Positions 47,662-59,248 are shown, numbered from the stretch's first letter. The stretch is 64,000 bases of DNA from Bacillus vallismortis (GCF_004116955.1 NZ_CP026362.1:1218501-1282500), one strand, 5' to 3'. The notes: generated by a model not told the origin, from the sequence alone. Numbers and translations: made by a program.

Positions 47662-47853
47662 ATGCTGAACAGCGAACATTTTAATCTGATTCAAAGGGCG
47701 CTTGACGCAACAGCAAACGAGCTGAAGGGGCTCGAGACTGATTTGTCTCCGTCCATGATTTCACATGCGCAAAATGATTTAGAAAAAGCGGTGGAACATA
47801 TTTATTCAACAGACCATCCTTTTTTATCGTCGCATGTGATCAATCGAAAGTAA
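47662..47853 (+). CDS. yptA: Small protein YptA
   Basis: 63-residue soluble helical protein (MLNSEHFNLIQRALDATANEL...). ATG 47662 with GAGGTGAT is preferred over an upstream frame start with no site. Position between ypsC and ypvA and the length match B. subtilis yptA as I recall; no function is known. Confidence 0.75.
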   Translation: MLNSEHFNLIQRALDATANELKGLETDLSPSMISHAQNDLEKAVEHIYSTDHPFLSSHVINRK

Positions 47854-47856
47854 GCT

Positions 47857-47887
47857 GCAAAAAACTTGGCAATGCCAAGTTTTTTTA
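47857..47887 (+). terminator. Terminator after yptA
   Basis: AAAACTTGGC and GCCAAGTTTT pair around AAT-type loop, with a long T tract. Confidence 0.9.
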
Positions 47888-47955
47888 TTGTATTCATAAG
47901 TGGGACATGATATTATTGATGGTCTGAATGTCGAATAGTTGGGGGTTGGAACTAG

Positions 47956-49881
47956 GTGACAACATCACGTTTGCCTTTTTCTTTAACAAAAACAAAGAAT
48001 TTTTATGAAGAATTGAACAATTGGATTGGTGACGTGTTTTACGATATCCTTCCCGAAAAAGGGTTTGATCTTCGGGATGAGCAAGTATTTATGGCTTTTC
48101 AGCTGGAGCGTGCGTTTAAAGAGAAACAAGTCATGTTTGCCGAAGCTGGAGTGGGAACGGGGAAAACACTCGTTTATCTTCTTTTTGCGATCAGCTATGC
48201 AAGATATGTCGGCAAACCCGCCATTATCGCTTGTGCTGATGAAACATTAATCGAACAGCTAGTGAAAAAAGAAGGCGATATTTCGAAGCTGGCTGAGCAT
48301 TTGGATCTGAACATTGATACAAGACTGTCAAAATCACATGAGCAATATTTATGCGTTAAGAAACTTGAAAGAACAATGCAGCGCTCTGATGATGATAAAT
48401 GGCTGGATCTTTATGAGTCATTGCCGTCATTTGTCCATGGATCACAGGCGATGCAGCGCTTTTATCCGTATGGCGACCGTAAGCAGTACGCCAATCTGTC
48501 AAATGAAGAATGGTCTGAAGTAAGCTATGACTCATTTCAGGATTGTTTGACTTGTGATATGAGACACAGATGCGGGTTGACGCTTTCCAGAGATCACTAC
48601 CGCAAGTCAACAGACTTGATCGTTTGCTCCCACGACTTCTACATGGAGCATGTGTGGACGGAAGAATCCCGCAAACGAGAGGGTCAGCTGCCGCTCTTGC
48701 CTGATCATAGCGCCGTTGTGTTTGATGAAGGGCATCTGTTAGAGTTTGCCGCACAAAAAGCGTTAACCTACAGAGTGAAGCAGTCTACTCTTGAATTGTT
48801 TTTAGAGCGATTGCTTCAAAATGACATCAGAGAAGAGTTTGCCGAACTGATTGAAGATGCCCTTGCTGCAAACGACGAATTTTTCTATGTTCTTTCTGAA
48901 GAAGCAAAAGAAGTAGCCGGTTCACACCGTTTAGAAATAAAAAATGATCAGCGTGTCAAAAAGGCGGCGGACGGGCTTTGCCGTTTACTTGATAAAATCG
49001 GTGAGGCTCTCGTGTTCGAGTCTGAGATGTACACGATTGATCAATACGAGCTGTCAGTTGTGGAAGAGTATGTAGAACAAATGGCGTATTCATTATCGCT
49101 ATATCAAAAAGATGCAATCAGCTGGCTGGAGAAAAAGGAATCAGAATCAACCTTTGTTGTCATGCCGAGAACGGTTGCAGAAGTGTTGGGCGAAAAAGTG
49201 TTTTCTAAAAAGATTCCCTATATCTTCTCTTCTGCCACCCTGTCAGAAGGCGGATCGTTTGATTATATTGCCGATAGCCTCGGAATTCATGATTACTTGT
49301 CGTTGACTGTTGATTCTCCTTATGATTACGACGAGCAAATGAGCGTGAATCTCTATGCGAAAGCAAGTATGGACGCCAAACAAAAAACGGCTGAAACGAT
49401 AGAAACGATTAATGGTTATAAAGGCAGAACGCTGGTGCTTTTCCCTTCTTTTGAGGAATTAAACGAGTTTAAGCAGCTGTCGGCGGCCTTTGAGCTGCCG
49501 TATCCGATTTTCTTTGAAGGTGATGAGGAAATCAGCAGTTTAGTGGAGAAATTCCAAGAGGAAGAGGAAACCGTACTCTGTTCAGTTCACTTATGGGAAG
49601 GGCTGGATATTCCTGGTGACGCCTTGAAAAATGTTACCATTTGGTCATTGCCATTCCCTCCTCATGATCCTGTGTTTACAGCAAAACGCAACGGGGCGAA
49701 AAAAGATCCGTTCGAAGAAGTTGATCTGCCATATATGTTATTACGCGTGCGGCAGGGCATCGGGCGTCTGATTCGTTCCAATCAAGACAGCGGCTCGATT
49801 CACATTTACGCTGGCGGAGAAACTGAACGCATTATTGATGAAGTCAAAAAGGTCTTGCCTGTTGAACCGCAAATGATGTAA
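47956..49881 (+). CDS. ypvA: XPD/DinG-like Fe-S helicase YpvA
   Basis: 641-residue superfamily-2 helicase without exonuclease domain. Walker A EAGVGTGKTLVYLL near residue 63, a four-cysteine set in the expected insertion (YLCVKK, then DCLTCDMRHRCG) consistent with a 4Fe-4S cluster, DEGH box near 257, SSATLSEGG and a C-terminal RQGIGRLIR motif. Probable 5'-3' DNA helicase; its job in Bacillus is not known to me. GTG start 47956 behind TTGGGGGTTGG. Confidence 0.92.
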   Translation: MTTSRLPFSLTKTKNFYEELNNWIGDVFYDILPEKGFDLRDEQVFMAFQLERAFKEKQVMFAEAGVGTGKTLVYLLFAISYARYVGKPAIIACADETLIEQLVKKEGDISKLAEHLDLNIDTRLSKSHEQYLCVKKLERTMQRSDDDKWLDLYESLPSFVHGSQAMQRFYPYGDRKQYANLSNEEWSEVSYDSFQDCLTCDMRHRCGLTLSRDHYRKSTDLIVCSHDFYMEHVWTEESRKREGQLPLLPDHSAVVFDEGHLLEFAAQKALTYRVKQSTLELFLERLLQNDIREEFAELIEDALAANDEFFYVLSEEAKEVAGSHRLEIKNDQRVKKAADGLCRLLDKIGEALVFESEMYTIDQYELSVVEEYVEQMAYSLSLYQKDAISWLEKKESESTFVVMPRTVAEVLGEKVFSKKIPYIFSSATLSEGGSFDYIADSLGIHDYLSLTVDSPYDYDEQMSVNLYAKASMDAKQKTAETIETINGYKGRTLVLFPSFEELNEFKQLSAAFELPYPIFFEGDEEISSLVEKFQEEEETVLCSVHLWEGLDIPGDALKNVTIWSLPFPPHDPVFTAKRNGAKKDPFEEVDLPYMLLRVRQGIGRLIRSNQDSGSIHIYAGGETERIIDEVKKVLPVEPQMM

Positions 49882-49884
49882 TAG

Positions 49885-49917
49885 AAAAAGCTGACGATCG
49901 TATTCGTCAGCTTTTTT
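49885..49917. terminator. Bidirectional terminator between ypvA and kduD
   Basis: AAAAAGCTGACGA (49885-49897) pairs with TCGTCAGCTTTTT, symmetric enough to serve both convergent genes. Confidence 0.9.
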
Positions 49918-49923
49918 GTTTTG

Positions 49924-50688
49924 TCAGCGGGCCAGCCAGCCGCCGTCAACGGCTAAAATATGCCCATTCACATAATCTGAAGCACGTGATGCCAAAAAGA
50001 CTGCCGTTCCGCCGATATCATCTGCTTTGCCCCAGCGGCCGGCGGGAATTCTCTTTAAAATTTCCTCATTCCGCTTTTTGTCGTCGCGAATAGGCTTTGT
50101 ATTCGCGGTAGAAATATAGCCCGGGGCGATTGCGTTGATCTGAACACCGGATGCTGCCCACTCATTTGCAAATGATTTTGTTAAACCGGCAACTGCGTGT
50201 TTGCTTGCCGTATATGCGGGAACAAGAATACCGCCTTGAAAAGACAGGAGAGAAGCGATATTAATAATCTTTCCATAGCCTCTTTTCAGCATATGGCTGC
50301 CTGCCAGCTGTGTCAGAATAAACAAGCTATTTAGATTGACATTTAGTACGTGATGCCAGTTTTCTTCGGCAAAATGTTCCGCTTTTTCCCGGTGGATAAT
50401 GCCGGCATTATTGACAAGAATGTCAATTTGGCGGCTTTCAAACAGCTCAGCTGCCGAATCTTTTATCGCTTCCGGCTTGCTCATATCCAATGTAAAAGAC
50501 GTAAACGTACGGCCTTCCTGCTCCACAAGCTGTTGTGTTTCAGACAGGCCGCTTTTATGTGATGTGCCGATAATATCGGCGCCAGCCCCGGCAAGCGCTT
50601 TGGCAATTCCTTGACCGATTCCTGTTCCGGGACCCGTCACCAGCGCTGTTTTTCCTTCTAATGAAAAGGTGTCATGTAGATAACTCAT
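49924..50688 (-). CDS. kduD: 2-dehydro-3-deoxy-D-gluconate 5-dehydrogenase
   Basis: Reduces 2,5-diketo-3-deoxygluconate to 2-keto-3-deoxygluconate (KDG) in pectin/galacturonate breakdown. 254-residue short-chain dehydrogenase: TGPGTGIGQGIA near residue 17, NNAG near 92, catalytic S in IASLLSF and Y-x3-K in YTASKHA near 157. Last gene of kduID; kduI ends one base before it. Product feeds KdgK. Confidence 0.95.
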   Translation of the reverse strand: MSYLHDTFSLEGKTALVTGPGTGIGQGIAKALAGAGADIIGTSHKSGLSETQQLVEQEGRTFTSFTLDMSKPEAIKDSAAELFESRQIDILVNNAGIIHREKAEHFAEENWHHVLNVNLNSLFILTQLAGSHMLKRGYGKIINIASLLSFQGGILVPAYTASKHAVAGLTKSFANEWAASGVQINAIAPGYISTANTKPIRDDKKRNEEILKRIPAGRWGKADDIGGTAVFLASRASDYVNGHILAVDGGWLAR

Positions 50689-50689
50689 T

Positions 50690-51517
50690 TTATTTCAGCC
50701 CATCCATCGGAACGACATCCATGTCCGTAAATGTGTAATTTTCCCCAGCCATCGCCCACACAAAGCTGTAATTCGAAGTTCCTGCGCCAGAGTGAATAGA
50801 CCAGGCAGGAGAAAGGACAGCCTGTTCATTTCCGACAACAAGGTGGCGTGTTTCGTCCGGCTGGCCCATGAAGTGAAACACCTTTGAATCCTTCTCAAGA
50901 TCAAGGTACAGATAAGCCTCCATCCGGCGGTCATGAACGTGTGCCGGCATGGTGTTCCAGTTGTTATTTGGATCTAGCATCGTAATCCCCATCATAAGCT
51001 GACAGCTTTTAATGCCATCTTGATGAATGACTTTGTAGAGGCTTCGGACATTAGAGGCTGCATCATCTCCAAGGCGGTCTGGTGCCAGCTCGGAAAGAGC
51101 GGCTTTTTGTGTCGGATAGCTTTGATGGGCACAAGCGGAAACGAAGTAAAATTTCGCTTGTTCTCCGTTCAGGCTAGTAAATGCAACATCCTGATTGCCC
51201 ATTCCGATATAGAGAAAATCCTTTGTTTGGAGCACATATTCGTCATCACCGACCCTGACAGCGCCAGGCTGTCCGACATTAATAATCCCAATTTCACGCC
51301 GCTCCAAAAAGAAGTCTGTTTTAAGAAAATCCCCGGCGTCTAGCTTCAGTTCATTTTGTCCCGGAGCCGCGCCGCCGATGACAACCCGGTCTTCATGCGA
51401 GTAATACATTGAAAGTTTGTTTTCCTTAAATAAAGGTTCCATTAAAAAATGACTGCGCAGCTCCTCAGTTGTAAAGCGCTTTACTTGTTCAGGGTGTACA
51501 GAATAACGATTTTCCAT
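50690..51517 (-). CDS. kduI: 5-keto-4-deoxyuronate isomerase
   Basis: Isomerises 4-deoxy-5-keto-uronate to 2,5-diketo-3-deoxygluconate, the step before KduD. 275 residues, cupin-type metal enzyme; metal ligands are visible in MPAHVHDRRMEAYLY near residue 195 and a further histidine in WSIHSGAG near 243. First gene of the reverse-strand pair, divergent from kdgR across two operator-like sites. Confidence 0.95.
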   Translation of the reverse strand: MENRYSVHPEQVKRFTTEELRSHFLMEPLFKENKLSMYYSHEDRVVIGGAAPGQNELKLDAGDFLKTDFFLERREIGIINVGQPGAVRVGDDEYVLQTKDFLYIGMGNQDVAFTSLNGEQAKFYFVSACAHQSYPTQKAALSELAPDRLGDDAASNVRSLYKVIHQDGIKSCQLMMGITMLDPNNNWNTMPAHVHDRRMEAYLYLDLEKDSKVFHFMGQPDETRHLVVGNEQAVLSPAWSIHSGAGTSNYSFVWAMAGENYTFTDMDVVPMDGLK

Positions 51518-51566
51518 TGTGTTTCCCCCTTAGTTAAGATTTCGGCATCACTTGAATGAAAACATT

Positions 51567-51583
51567 TTGGTAACGGTTTCAAA
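51567..51583. promoter_or_regulatory. Operator-like site near kduI (KdgR or CcpA type)
   Basis: TTGGTAACGGTTTCAAA, which contains a full match to the minimal cre pattern TGnnAnCGnTnnCA and is almost identical to the site at 51698. About 50 bases before the kduI start. Confidence 0.6.
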
Positions 51584-51676
51584 GAAAATTTTAGGATAAA
51601 TAGCTGAAAGAGTCAACGCCAAAAATGTAATTAAGCACATTTTTGAAAAAACTCTTTTCGAATTTTAAAAATATGG

Positions 51677-51714
51677 TATTCTTGTGTTGTAACGGTTTTG
51701 GGATCGGTTTCAAA
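51677..51714 (+). promoter_or_regulatory. kdgR promoter -10 and operator-like site
   Basis: An extended -10 TGGTATTCT (51674-51682) with a poor -35 is followed by TTGGGATCGGTTTCAAA (51698-51714), the partner of the site at 51567; it would lie just after transcription start, a blocking position. Confidence 0.55.
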
Positions 51715-51739
51715 TATAAGATGATACAGGAGCACTTGA

Positions 51740-52759
51740 ATGAAAAAGAAAACAACAAGCCATACGACGATCAAAGATGTAGCAGAATGTGCAGGAGTTT
51801 CGAAATCGACAGTTTCCCGTTATATCAACGGAAAAATTGATGCGATTTCTCCTGAAAAAGTGAAAAGCATTAAAAAGGCAATCGCAGAATTGAATTATCG
51901 GCCAAGTAAAATGGCACAAGGTTTAAAAATAAAAAAAAGCAAATTAATCGGATTTGTTGTAGCTGACATTACAAATCCTTTCTCAGTTGCGGCTTTCAGA
52001 GGCGTCGAAGAGGTTTGTGATCAATATGGCTACAGTATTATGGTCTGCAACACAGATAACAATCCTGAAAAAGAGCGGGAAATGCTTTTGAAGCTTGAAG
52101 CCCATTCGGTTGAAGGGCTGATTTTAAACGCAACGGGAGAAAACAAGGATGTACTGCATGCCTTTAGAGAACAGCAAATTCCTACGATATTAATTGACCG
52201 GAAACTTCCGGATCTGAAACTGGATACAGTAACTACTGACAATAGAAGAATCACAAGAGAGATTCTTCAGAAGATTTACAGCAAAGGATACACTGATGTC
52301 GCACTGTTTAGCGAACCGGTTTCTTCTATAAGCCCTCGTACAGAAAGAGCAGAAGTGTATCAAGAAATGGCTTCTGTTGAAAATGTGAACGGGCTTGTCA
52401 GAATGTATGAAATTGACGTGAAAAACAAAGAACAGCTTAAGGCGGCGCTTCAAACGTTTCACACGGAGATGCCGGAGCAAAAAAAAGCGATTTTGGCGTT
52501 GAACGGCTTAATTATGCTGAAAATCATCAGCTGTATGGAAGAACTCGGCCTGCGCATCCCTCAAGATATAGGAATTGCAGGGTTTGATGATACGGAATGG
52601 TATAAACTGATCGGTCCGGGCATTACAACGATCGCCCAGCCGTCGCATGATATGGGCAGGACGGCGATGGAACGTGTATTAAAAAGGATTGAAGGTGACA
52701 AGGGAGCGCCTCAAACCATTGAATTAGAGGCGGAAGTCATTATGAGACAGTCGCTTTAA
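51740..52759 (+). CDS. kdgR: LacI-family repressor KdgR
   Basis: Represses the kdg/kdu genes until KDG-pathway substrate appears. 339 residues: N-terminal helix-turn-helix TTIKDVAECAGVSKSTVSRY (from about residue 8) with hinge helix PSKMAQGLKIKKS, then a periplasmic-binding-like effector domain (about 63-339). Start ATG 51740 with CAGGAG site. First gene of kdgRKAT, so it is probably autoregulated. Confidence 0.94.
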   Translation: MKKKTTSHTTIKDVAECAGVSKSTVSRYINGKIDAISPEKVKSIKKAIAELNYRPSKMAQGLKIKKSKLIGFVVADITNPFSVAAFRGVEEVCDQYGYSIMVCNTDNNPEKEREMLLKLEAHSVEGLILNATGENKDVLHAFREQQIPTILIDRKLPDLKLDTVTTDNRRITREILQKIYSKGYTDVALFSEPVSSISPRTERAEVYQEMASVENVNGLVRMYEIDVKNKEQLKAALQTFHTEMPEQKKAILALNGLIMLKIISCMEELGLRIPQDIGIAGFDDTEWYKLIGPGITTIAQPSHDMGRTAMERVLKRIEGDKGAPQTIELEAEVIMRQSL

Positions 52760-52797
52760 TCCTATGTGCCCTCAACTGAAGAGGAGGTTGGGAAGAG

Positions 52798-53772
52798 ATG
52801 AAGCTTGATGCGGTGACATTCGGGGAATCGATGGCCATGTTTTACGCAAATGAGTACGGAGGCCTTCATGAAGTATCCACTTTTTCTAAAGGGCTGGCCG
52901 GAGCAGAAAGCAATGTCGCTTGCGGCTTGGCCAGACTCGGATTTCAGATGGGATGGATGAGCAAGGTCGGCGATGATCAGCTCGGAACATTTATTTTACA
53001 GGAGCTTAAAAAAGAGGGAGTGGATGTGTCCCGCGTGGTCCGCTCACAGGACGGAAATCCCACCGGCCTGCTGCTAAAGTCAAAAGTGAAAGAAGGCGAT
53101 CCGCTAGTTACCTATTACAGGAAACACTCAGCTGCAAGCACACTAACGTCTGCTGAATACCCGAGAGATTATTTTCAATGCGCAGGCCATTTGCATGTGA
53201 CTGGTATTCCCCCAGCCTTATCAGCTGATATGAAAGACTTTACCTACCACGTGATGAAGGACATGAAACATGCTGGGAAAACGGTATCGTTAGATCCCAA
53301 TTTGAGACCTTCGCTTTGGCCCGATCAAGTAACGATGGCCCATACGATCAATGATCTGGCGGGGCTTGTAGATTGGTTTTTCCCGGGGATCGCAGAGGGG
53401 GAGCTGTTGACCGGAGAGAAAACACCTGAAGGCATTGCCGACTATTATCTGAAAAAAGGTGTCAGTTTTGTCGCTATTAAACTCGGAAAAGAAGGCGCTT
53501 ACTTTAAAACAAGGGAAAGTGAAGGATTTGCAGAAGGTTTCCGGGTCGACCGTGTGGTTGATACAGTCGGTGCCGGAGACGGATTTGCAGTCGGTGTGAT
53601 CAGCGGGATTCTTGACGGTTTGTCGTACAAGGATGCGGTGCAAAGAGGGAATGCGATTGGCGCTTTGCAAGTGCAGGCACCGGGGGATATGGACGGCTTG
53701 CCGACCAGAGAGAAATTAGCTGCGTTTTTATCTGCTCAAAGAACGGTTTACCAAAAGAAAGGAGATTATTAA
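52798..53772 (+). CDS. kdgK: 2-dehydro-3-deoxygluconokinase
   Basis: Phosphorylates KDG to KDPG. 324-residue PfkB/ribokinase family enzyme with the N-terminal [15 protein letters not shown] near residue 35 and the C-terminal anion-hole/catalytic motif [12 protein letters not shown] near 259. Start ATG 52798 behind GAGGAGG; kdgA starts 1 base after the stop. Confidence 0.95.
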   Translation: MKLDAVTFGESMAMFYANEYGGLHEVSTFSKGLAGAESNVACGLARLGFQMGWMSKVGDDQLGTFILQELKKEGVDVSRVVRSQDGNPTGLLLKSKVKEGDPLVTYYRKHSAASTLTSAEYPRDYFQCAGHLHVTGIPPALSADMKDFTYHVMKDMKHAGKTVSLDPNLRPSLWPDQVTMAHTINDLAGLVDWFFPGIAEGELLTGEKTPEGIADYYLKKGVSFVAIKLGKEGAYFKTRESEGFAEGFRVDRVVDTVGAGDGFAVGVISGILDGLSYKDAVQRGNAIGALQVQAPGDMDGLPTREKLAAFLSAQRTVYQKKGDY

Positions 53773-53773
53773 T

Positions 53774-54364
53774 ATGGAGTCTAAAATTGTTGTAAACCGT
53801 CTGAAAGAAGCAAGGCTGATTGCAGTCATTCGTTCACAGGATAAACAGGAAGCCTGCCGGCAGATTGAGAGCTTATTAAATAAAGGGATTCGTGCAGTTG
53901 AAGTGACGTATACGACACCTGGGGCATCGGAAATTATCGAATCATTCCGTAATAGAAAAGATATCTTAATCGGCGCGGGCACAGTCATCACTGCGCAGCA
54001 AGCGGGTGAAGCTGCTGAGGCTGGGGCGCAATTTATTGTCAGTCCGGGTTTTTCATCGGATCTTGCTGAACATCTTTCGTTTTTGAAGACACATTATATC
54101 CCTGGTGTATTGACTCCAAGCGAAGTAATGGAAGCGCTCACATTCGGTTTTACTACATTAAAGCTGTTCCCAAGCGGTGTGGTTGGCATTCCGTTTATGA
54201 AAAATTTAGCGGGCCCTTTCCCGCAGGTGACCTTTATTCCGACAGGCGGAATACATCCGTCTGAAGTGCCGGATTGGCTCAAAGCCGGAGCTGGGGCCGT
54301 CGGTGTCGGCAGTCAGCTTGGCAGCTGTTCAAAAGAGGATTTGCAGGCTGTTTTTCAAGTGTAA
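53774..54364 (+). CDS. kdgA: KDPG aldolase
   Basis: Splits 2-keto-3-deoxy-6-phosphogluconate to pyruvate and glyceraldehyde-3-phosphate. 196-residue class I aldolase trimer family: catalytic E in [11 protein letters not shown] near residue 40 and Schiff-base lysine in TTLKLFPSG near 130; phosphate-binding PTGGIHPSE near 156. Start at 53774 behind AAAGGAG. Confidence 0.95.
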   Translation: MESKIVVNRLKEARLIAVIRSQDKQEACRQIESLLNKGIRAVEVTYTTPGASEIIESFRNRKDILIGAGTVITAQQAGEAAEAGAQFIVSPGFSSDLAEHLSFLKTHYIPGVLTPSEVMEALTFGFTTLKLFPSGVVGIPFMKNLAGPFPQVTFIPTGGIHPSEVPDWLKAGAGAVGVGSQLGSCSKEDLQAVFQV

Positions 54365-54410
54365 AGGTGTATAGTTTTTCTCATAAACCGGATGATGGGA
54401 GAATCCACAT

Positions 54411-55403
54411 ATGAAAATCAAAGCGACAATTGAACGGGTACCTGGCGGAATGATGATTATTCCGCTGTTCCTGGGAGCGGCACTCAACACGTTTGCGCCG
54501 GGAACAGCGGAGTTCTTTGGAGGATTTACGGGTGCTTTGATTACCGGAACGCTGCCGATACTGGGTGTTTTTATCTTTTGTGTTGGAGCGACGATTGATT
54601 TTCGCTCATCAGGCTATATTGCAAGGAAAGGAATCACATTATTGTTGGGGAAGATCGGATTTGCGGCGCTGCTTGGTGTGATCGCAGCACAATTTATTCC
54701 TGATGATGGCATACAATCCGGTTTTTTCGCGGGGCTTTCTGTTTTAGCCATTGTCGCGGTAATGAATGAAACGAACGGCGGCCTGTATTTGGCGCTTATG
54801 AACCATATGGGAAGAAAAGAGGATGCGGGCGCTTTCGCGTTTATCAGTACAGAATCAGGGCCTTTTATGACTATGGTGACGTTTGGTGTAACAGGGCTTG
54901 CCGCATTCCCGTGGGAAACGCTGGCAGCTACAGTCATCCCGTTTTTACTCGGCTGTATACTTGGAAATCTTGATCATGATCTCAGAGACTTATTCAGCAA
55001 GGTTGTGCCGGCGATCATCCCGTTTTTTGCCTTTTCGCTCGGCAATACTTTGAATTTTGGAATGCTGATCCAATCAGGGCTGCTTGGAATTTTTATCGGT
55101 GTTTCTGTCGTCATTTTATCGGGCAGCTCCTTGTATTTGCTTGATCGTTTTGTCGCGCGGGGAGACGGTGTCGCGGGCGTGGCGGCTTCTTCTACGGCGG
55201 GTGCGGCAGTAGCCGTTCCGTACGCATTAGCAGAAGCGAATGCTTCGTTTGCGCCAGTTGCTGAATCAGCAACTGCAATCATAGCGACAAGTGTCATTGT
55301 CACCTCTCTGCTTACCCCATTGGCAACAGTGTGGGTGGATAAAAAAATCAATAAAAAAAAGCGGAAAACCCCACCGCCAAAAAATCAAATGACGATCAAC
55401 TGA
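54411..55403 (+). CDS. kdgT: 2-keto-3-deoxygluconate permease
   Basis: Membrane transporter of the KDGT family, moving KDG in with protons. 330 residues with about ten hydrophobic segments and a basic C-terminal tail (DKKINKKKRKTPPPKNQ). Conserved polar stretches TESGPFMTMV and VMNETNGGLYLAL fit the family. Start ATG 54411 with GGGAGAA. Last gene of the kdg operon; a hairpin follows. Confidence 0.94.
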   Translation: MKIKATIERVPGGMMIIPLFLGAALNTFAPGTAEFFGGFTGALITGTLPILGVFIFCVGATIDFRSSGYIARKGITLLLGKIGFAALLGVIAAQFIPDDGIQSGFFAGLSVLAIVAVMNETNGGLYLALMNHMGRKEDAGAFAFISTESGPFMTMVTFGVTGLAAFPWETLAATVIPFLLGCILGNLDHDLRDLFSKVVPAIIPFFAFSLGNTLNFGMLIQSGLLGIFIGVSVVILSGSSLYLLDRFVARGDGVAGVAASSTAGAAVAVPYALAEANASFAPVAESATAIIATSVIVTSLLTPLATVWVDKKINKKKRKTPPPKNQMTIN

Positions 55404-55409
55404 ACAAAG

Positions 55410-55440
55410 AAGGCTGCCGAAAAAATACCGGCAGCCTCTT
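55410..55440 (+). terminator. Terminator after kdgT
   Basis: AGGCTGCCG (55411-55419) pairs with CGGCAGCCT (55429-55437); short T run. Confidence 0.75.
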
Positions 55441-55514
55441 ATCCAAACAATTTGACTTTCATACACCCTTCCATTAGCCTGTAATGGAACGGCTAGAATA
55501 GGGAGGGAATGGAT

Positions 55515-57020
55515 ATGGAGATACATACATATGAAAGGGAATTTTTTGAACTTTTAAAAAGGATCTCACATTACAGTGAAGCGGTTGCGTTAATGCATTG
55601 GGACGCCAGAACTGGTGCGCCCAAAAACGGCTCAGAAGATCGTGCCGAAAGCATCGGCCAGCTTTCAACTGATATTTTTAATATCCAGACATCAGATCGA
55701 ATGAAGGCGCTTATCGATGCCCTGTATGAACGATTTGATGACTTGTCAGATGATACGAAAAAGGCAGTGGAGCTGGCGAAAAAAGAGTATGAAGAGAATA
55801 AAAAAATCCCTGAGGCTGAATACAAGGAATACGTCATTCTGTGTTCAAAGGCAGAAACCGCGTGGGAGGAAGCGAAAGGAAAATCTGATTTCAGCTTGTT
55901 TTCCCCTTATTTAGAGCAGCTGATTGAATTCAATAAACGGTTTATTACGTATTGGGGTTATCAAGAGCATCCTTATGATGCATTGCTTGATTTGTTTGAG
56001 CCGGGTGTTACGGTAAAGGTGCTTGATCAGCTGTTTGCTGAGCTCAAGGAAGCGATTATTCCTCTTGTTAAACAAGTGACAGCTTCCGGAAATAAACCGG
56101 ATACAAGCTTTATTACAAAAGCGTTTCCTAAAGAAAAGCAAAAAGAGCTCAGTTTGTATTTTTTACAGGAGCTTGGCTATGATTTTGATGGGGGAAGGCT
56201 TGATGAAACGGTTCATCCGTTTGCGACCACGATGAACCGCGGAGACGTTCGGGTTACGACGAGATATGATGAAAAAGATTTTCGCACAGCGATTTTTGGA
56301 ACCATTCATGAGTGCGGTCACGCCATATATGAGCAAAATATTGACGAAGCACTGAGCGGTACGAACTTGTCAGACGGCGCATCAATGGGAATCCATGAAT
56401 CTCAATCATTATTTTATGAGAATTTTATCGGCCGCAACAAGCACTTTTGGACACCGTACTACCAAAAGATTCAAGCGGCATCACCTGAACAGTTCAAGGA
56501 CATTTCCCTGGATGATTTTGTCCGGGCAATCAATGAATCAAAACCTTCATTCATCAGGGTAGAAGCGGATGAATTGACGTATCCTCTCCATATTATCATC
56601 CGCTATGAAATAGAAAAAGCGATTTTCAGCAATGAAGTGTCTGTGGAAGAACTGCCGGCGCTTTGGAATCAAAAATATGAAGATTATTTGGGGATTACAC
56701 CGCAGACGGACGCAGAAGGAATTTTACAGGACGTCCATTGGGCAGGAGGCGATTTTGGCTACTTCCCATCCTACGCGCTCGGCTACATGTATGCGGCTCA
56801 GCTGAAACAAAAAATGCTGGAGGATCTTCCTGAATTTGACACTCTCTTGGAAAGAGGAGAATTCCATCCGATAAAACAATGGCTGACGGAAAAGGTGCAT
56901 ATTCACGGAAAACGGAAAAAGCCGTTAGAGATTATTAAAGATGCAACAGGGGAAGAACTGAATGTACGCTATTTAATTGACTATTTGTCAAACAAATATT
57001 CAAATCTCTATCTTTCCTAA
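55515..57020 (+). CDS. ypwA: M32 carboxypeptidase (Taq type)
   Basis: Zinc metallocarboxypeptidase of family M32 that trims C-terminal residues of peptides in the cytoplasm. 501 residues from ATG 55515 (GGGAGG 8 bases before); an ATG two codons earlier is too close to that site. Zinc motif HECGH at residues 265-269, followed by GIHESQSLFYE near 294, the third ligand. Almost wholly helical. Confidence 0.95.
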   Translation: MEIHTYEREFFELLKRISHYSEAVALMHWDARTGAPKNGSEDRAESIGQLSTDIFNIQTSDRMKALIDALYERFDDLSDDTKKAVELAKKEYEENKKIPEAEYKEYVILCSKAETAWEEAKGKSDFSLFSPYLEQLIEFNKRFITYWGYQEHPYDALLDLFEPGVTVKVLDQLFAELKEAIIPLVKQVTASGNKPDTSFITKAFPKEKQKELSLYFLQELGYDFDGGRLDETVHPFATTMNRGDVRVTTRYDEKDFRTAIFGTIHECGHAIYEQNIDEALSGTNLSDGASMGIHESQSLFYENFIGRNKHFWTPYYQKIQAASPEQFKDISLDDFVRAINESKPSFIRVEADELTYPLHIIIRYEIEKAIFSNEVSVEELPALWNQKYEDYLGITPQTDAEGILQDVHWAGGDFGYFPSYALGYMYAAQLKQKMLEDLPEFDTLLERGEFHPIKQWLTEKVHIHGKRKKPLEIIKDATGEELNVRYLIDYLSNKYSNLYLS

Positions 57021-57022
57021 TC

Positions 57023-57056
57023 AAAAGCCTGGCAGCGCGGCTGTCAGGCTTTTTTA
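57023..57056 (+). terminator. Terminator after ypwA
   Basis: AAAAGCCTGGCAG pairs with CTGTCAGGCTTTT (one G-T pair) and continues in Ts. Confidence 0.9.
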
Positions 57057-57072
57057 TGGCCGGAAAAACATA

Positions 57073-57116
57073 AAAGACGAATGATTAACTTATAAACAAA
57101 AATAAAGTTCGGAAAT
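57073..57116 (+). promoter_or_regulatory. PurR operator (PurBox pair) of xpt-pbuX
   Basis: AAAGTTCGGAAAT (57104-57116) is a perfect reverse match to the PurBox AWWWCCGAACWWT. A weaker forward copy, AAAGACGAATGAT (57073-57085, 9 of 13), faces it, as in B. subtilis purine operators. Confidence 0.7.
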
Positions 57117-57152
57117 TTTGTTTTTTATCTATGCAAGAGATTAGAATCTTGA

Positions 57153-57158
57153 TATAAT
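57153..57158 (+). promoter_or_regulatory. -10 box of the xpt promoter
   Basis: Perfect TATAAT; no good -35 at the right distance. It would start RNA near 57165, just before the riboswitch and about 185 bases before xpt. Confidence 0.55.
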
Positions 57159-57178
57159 TTATGACAATATCATAGGAA

Positions 57179-59246
<2,068 letters not shown>

Positions 59247-59248
<2 letters not shown>

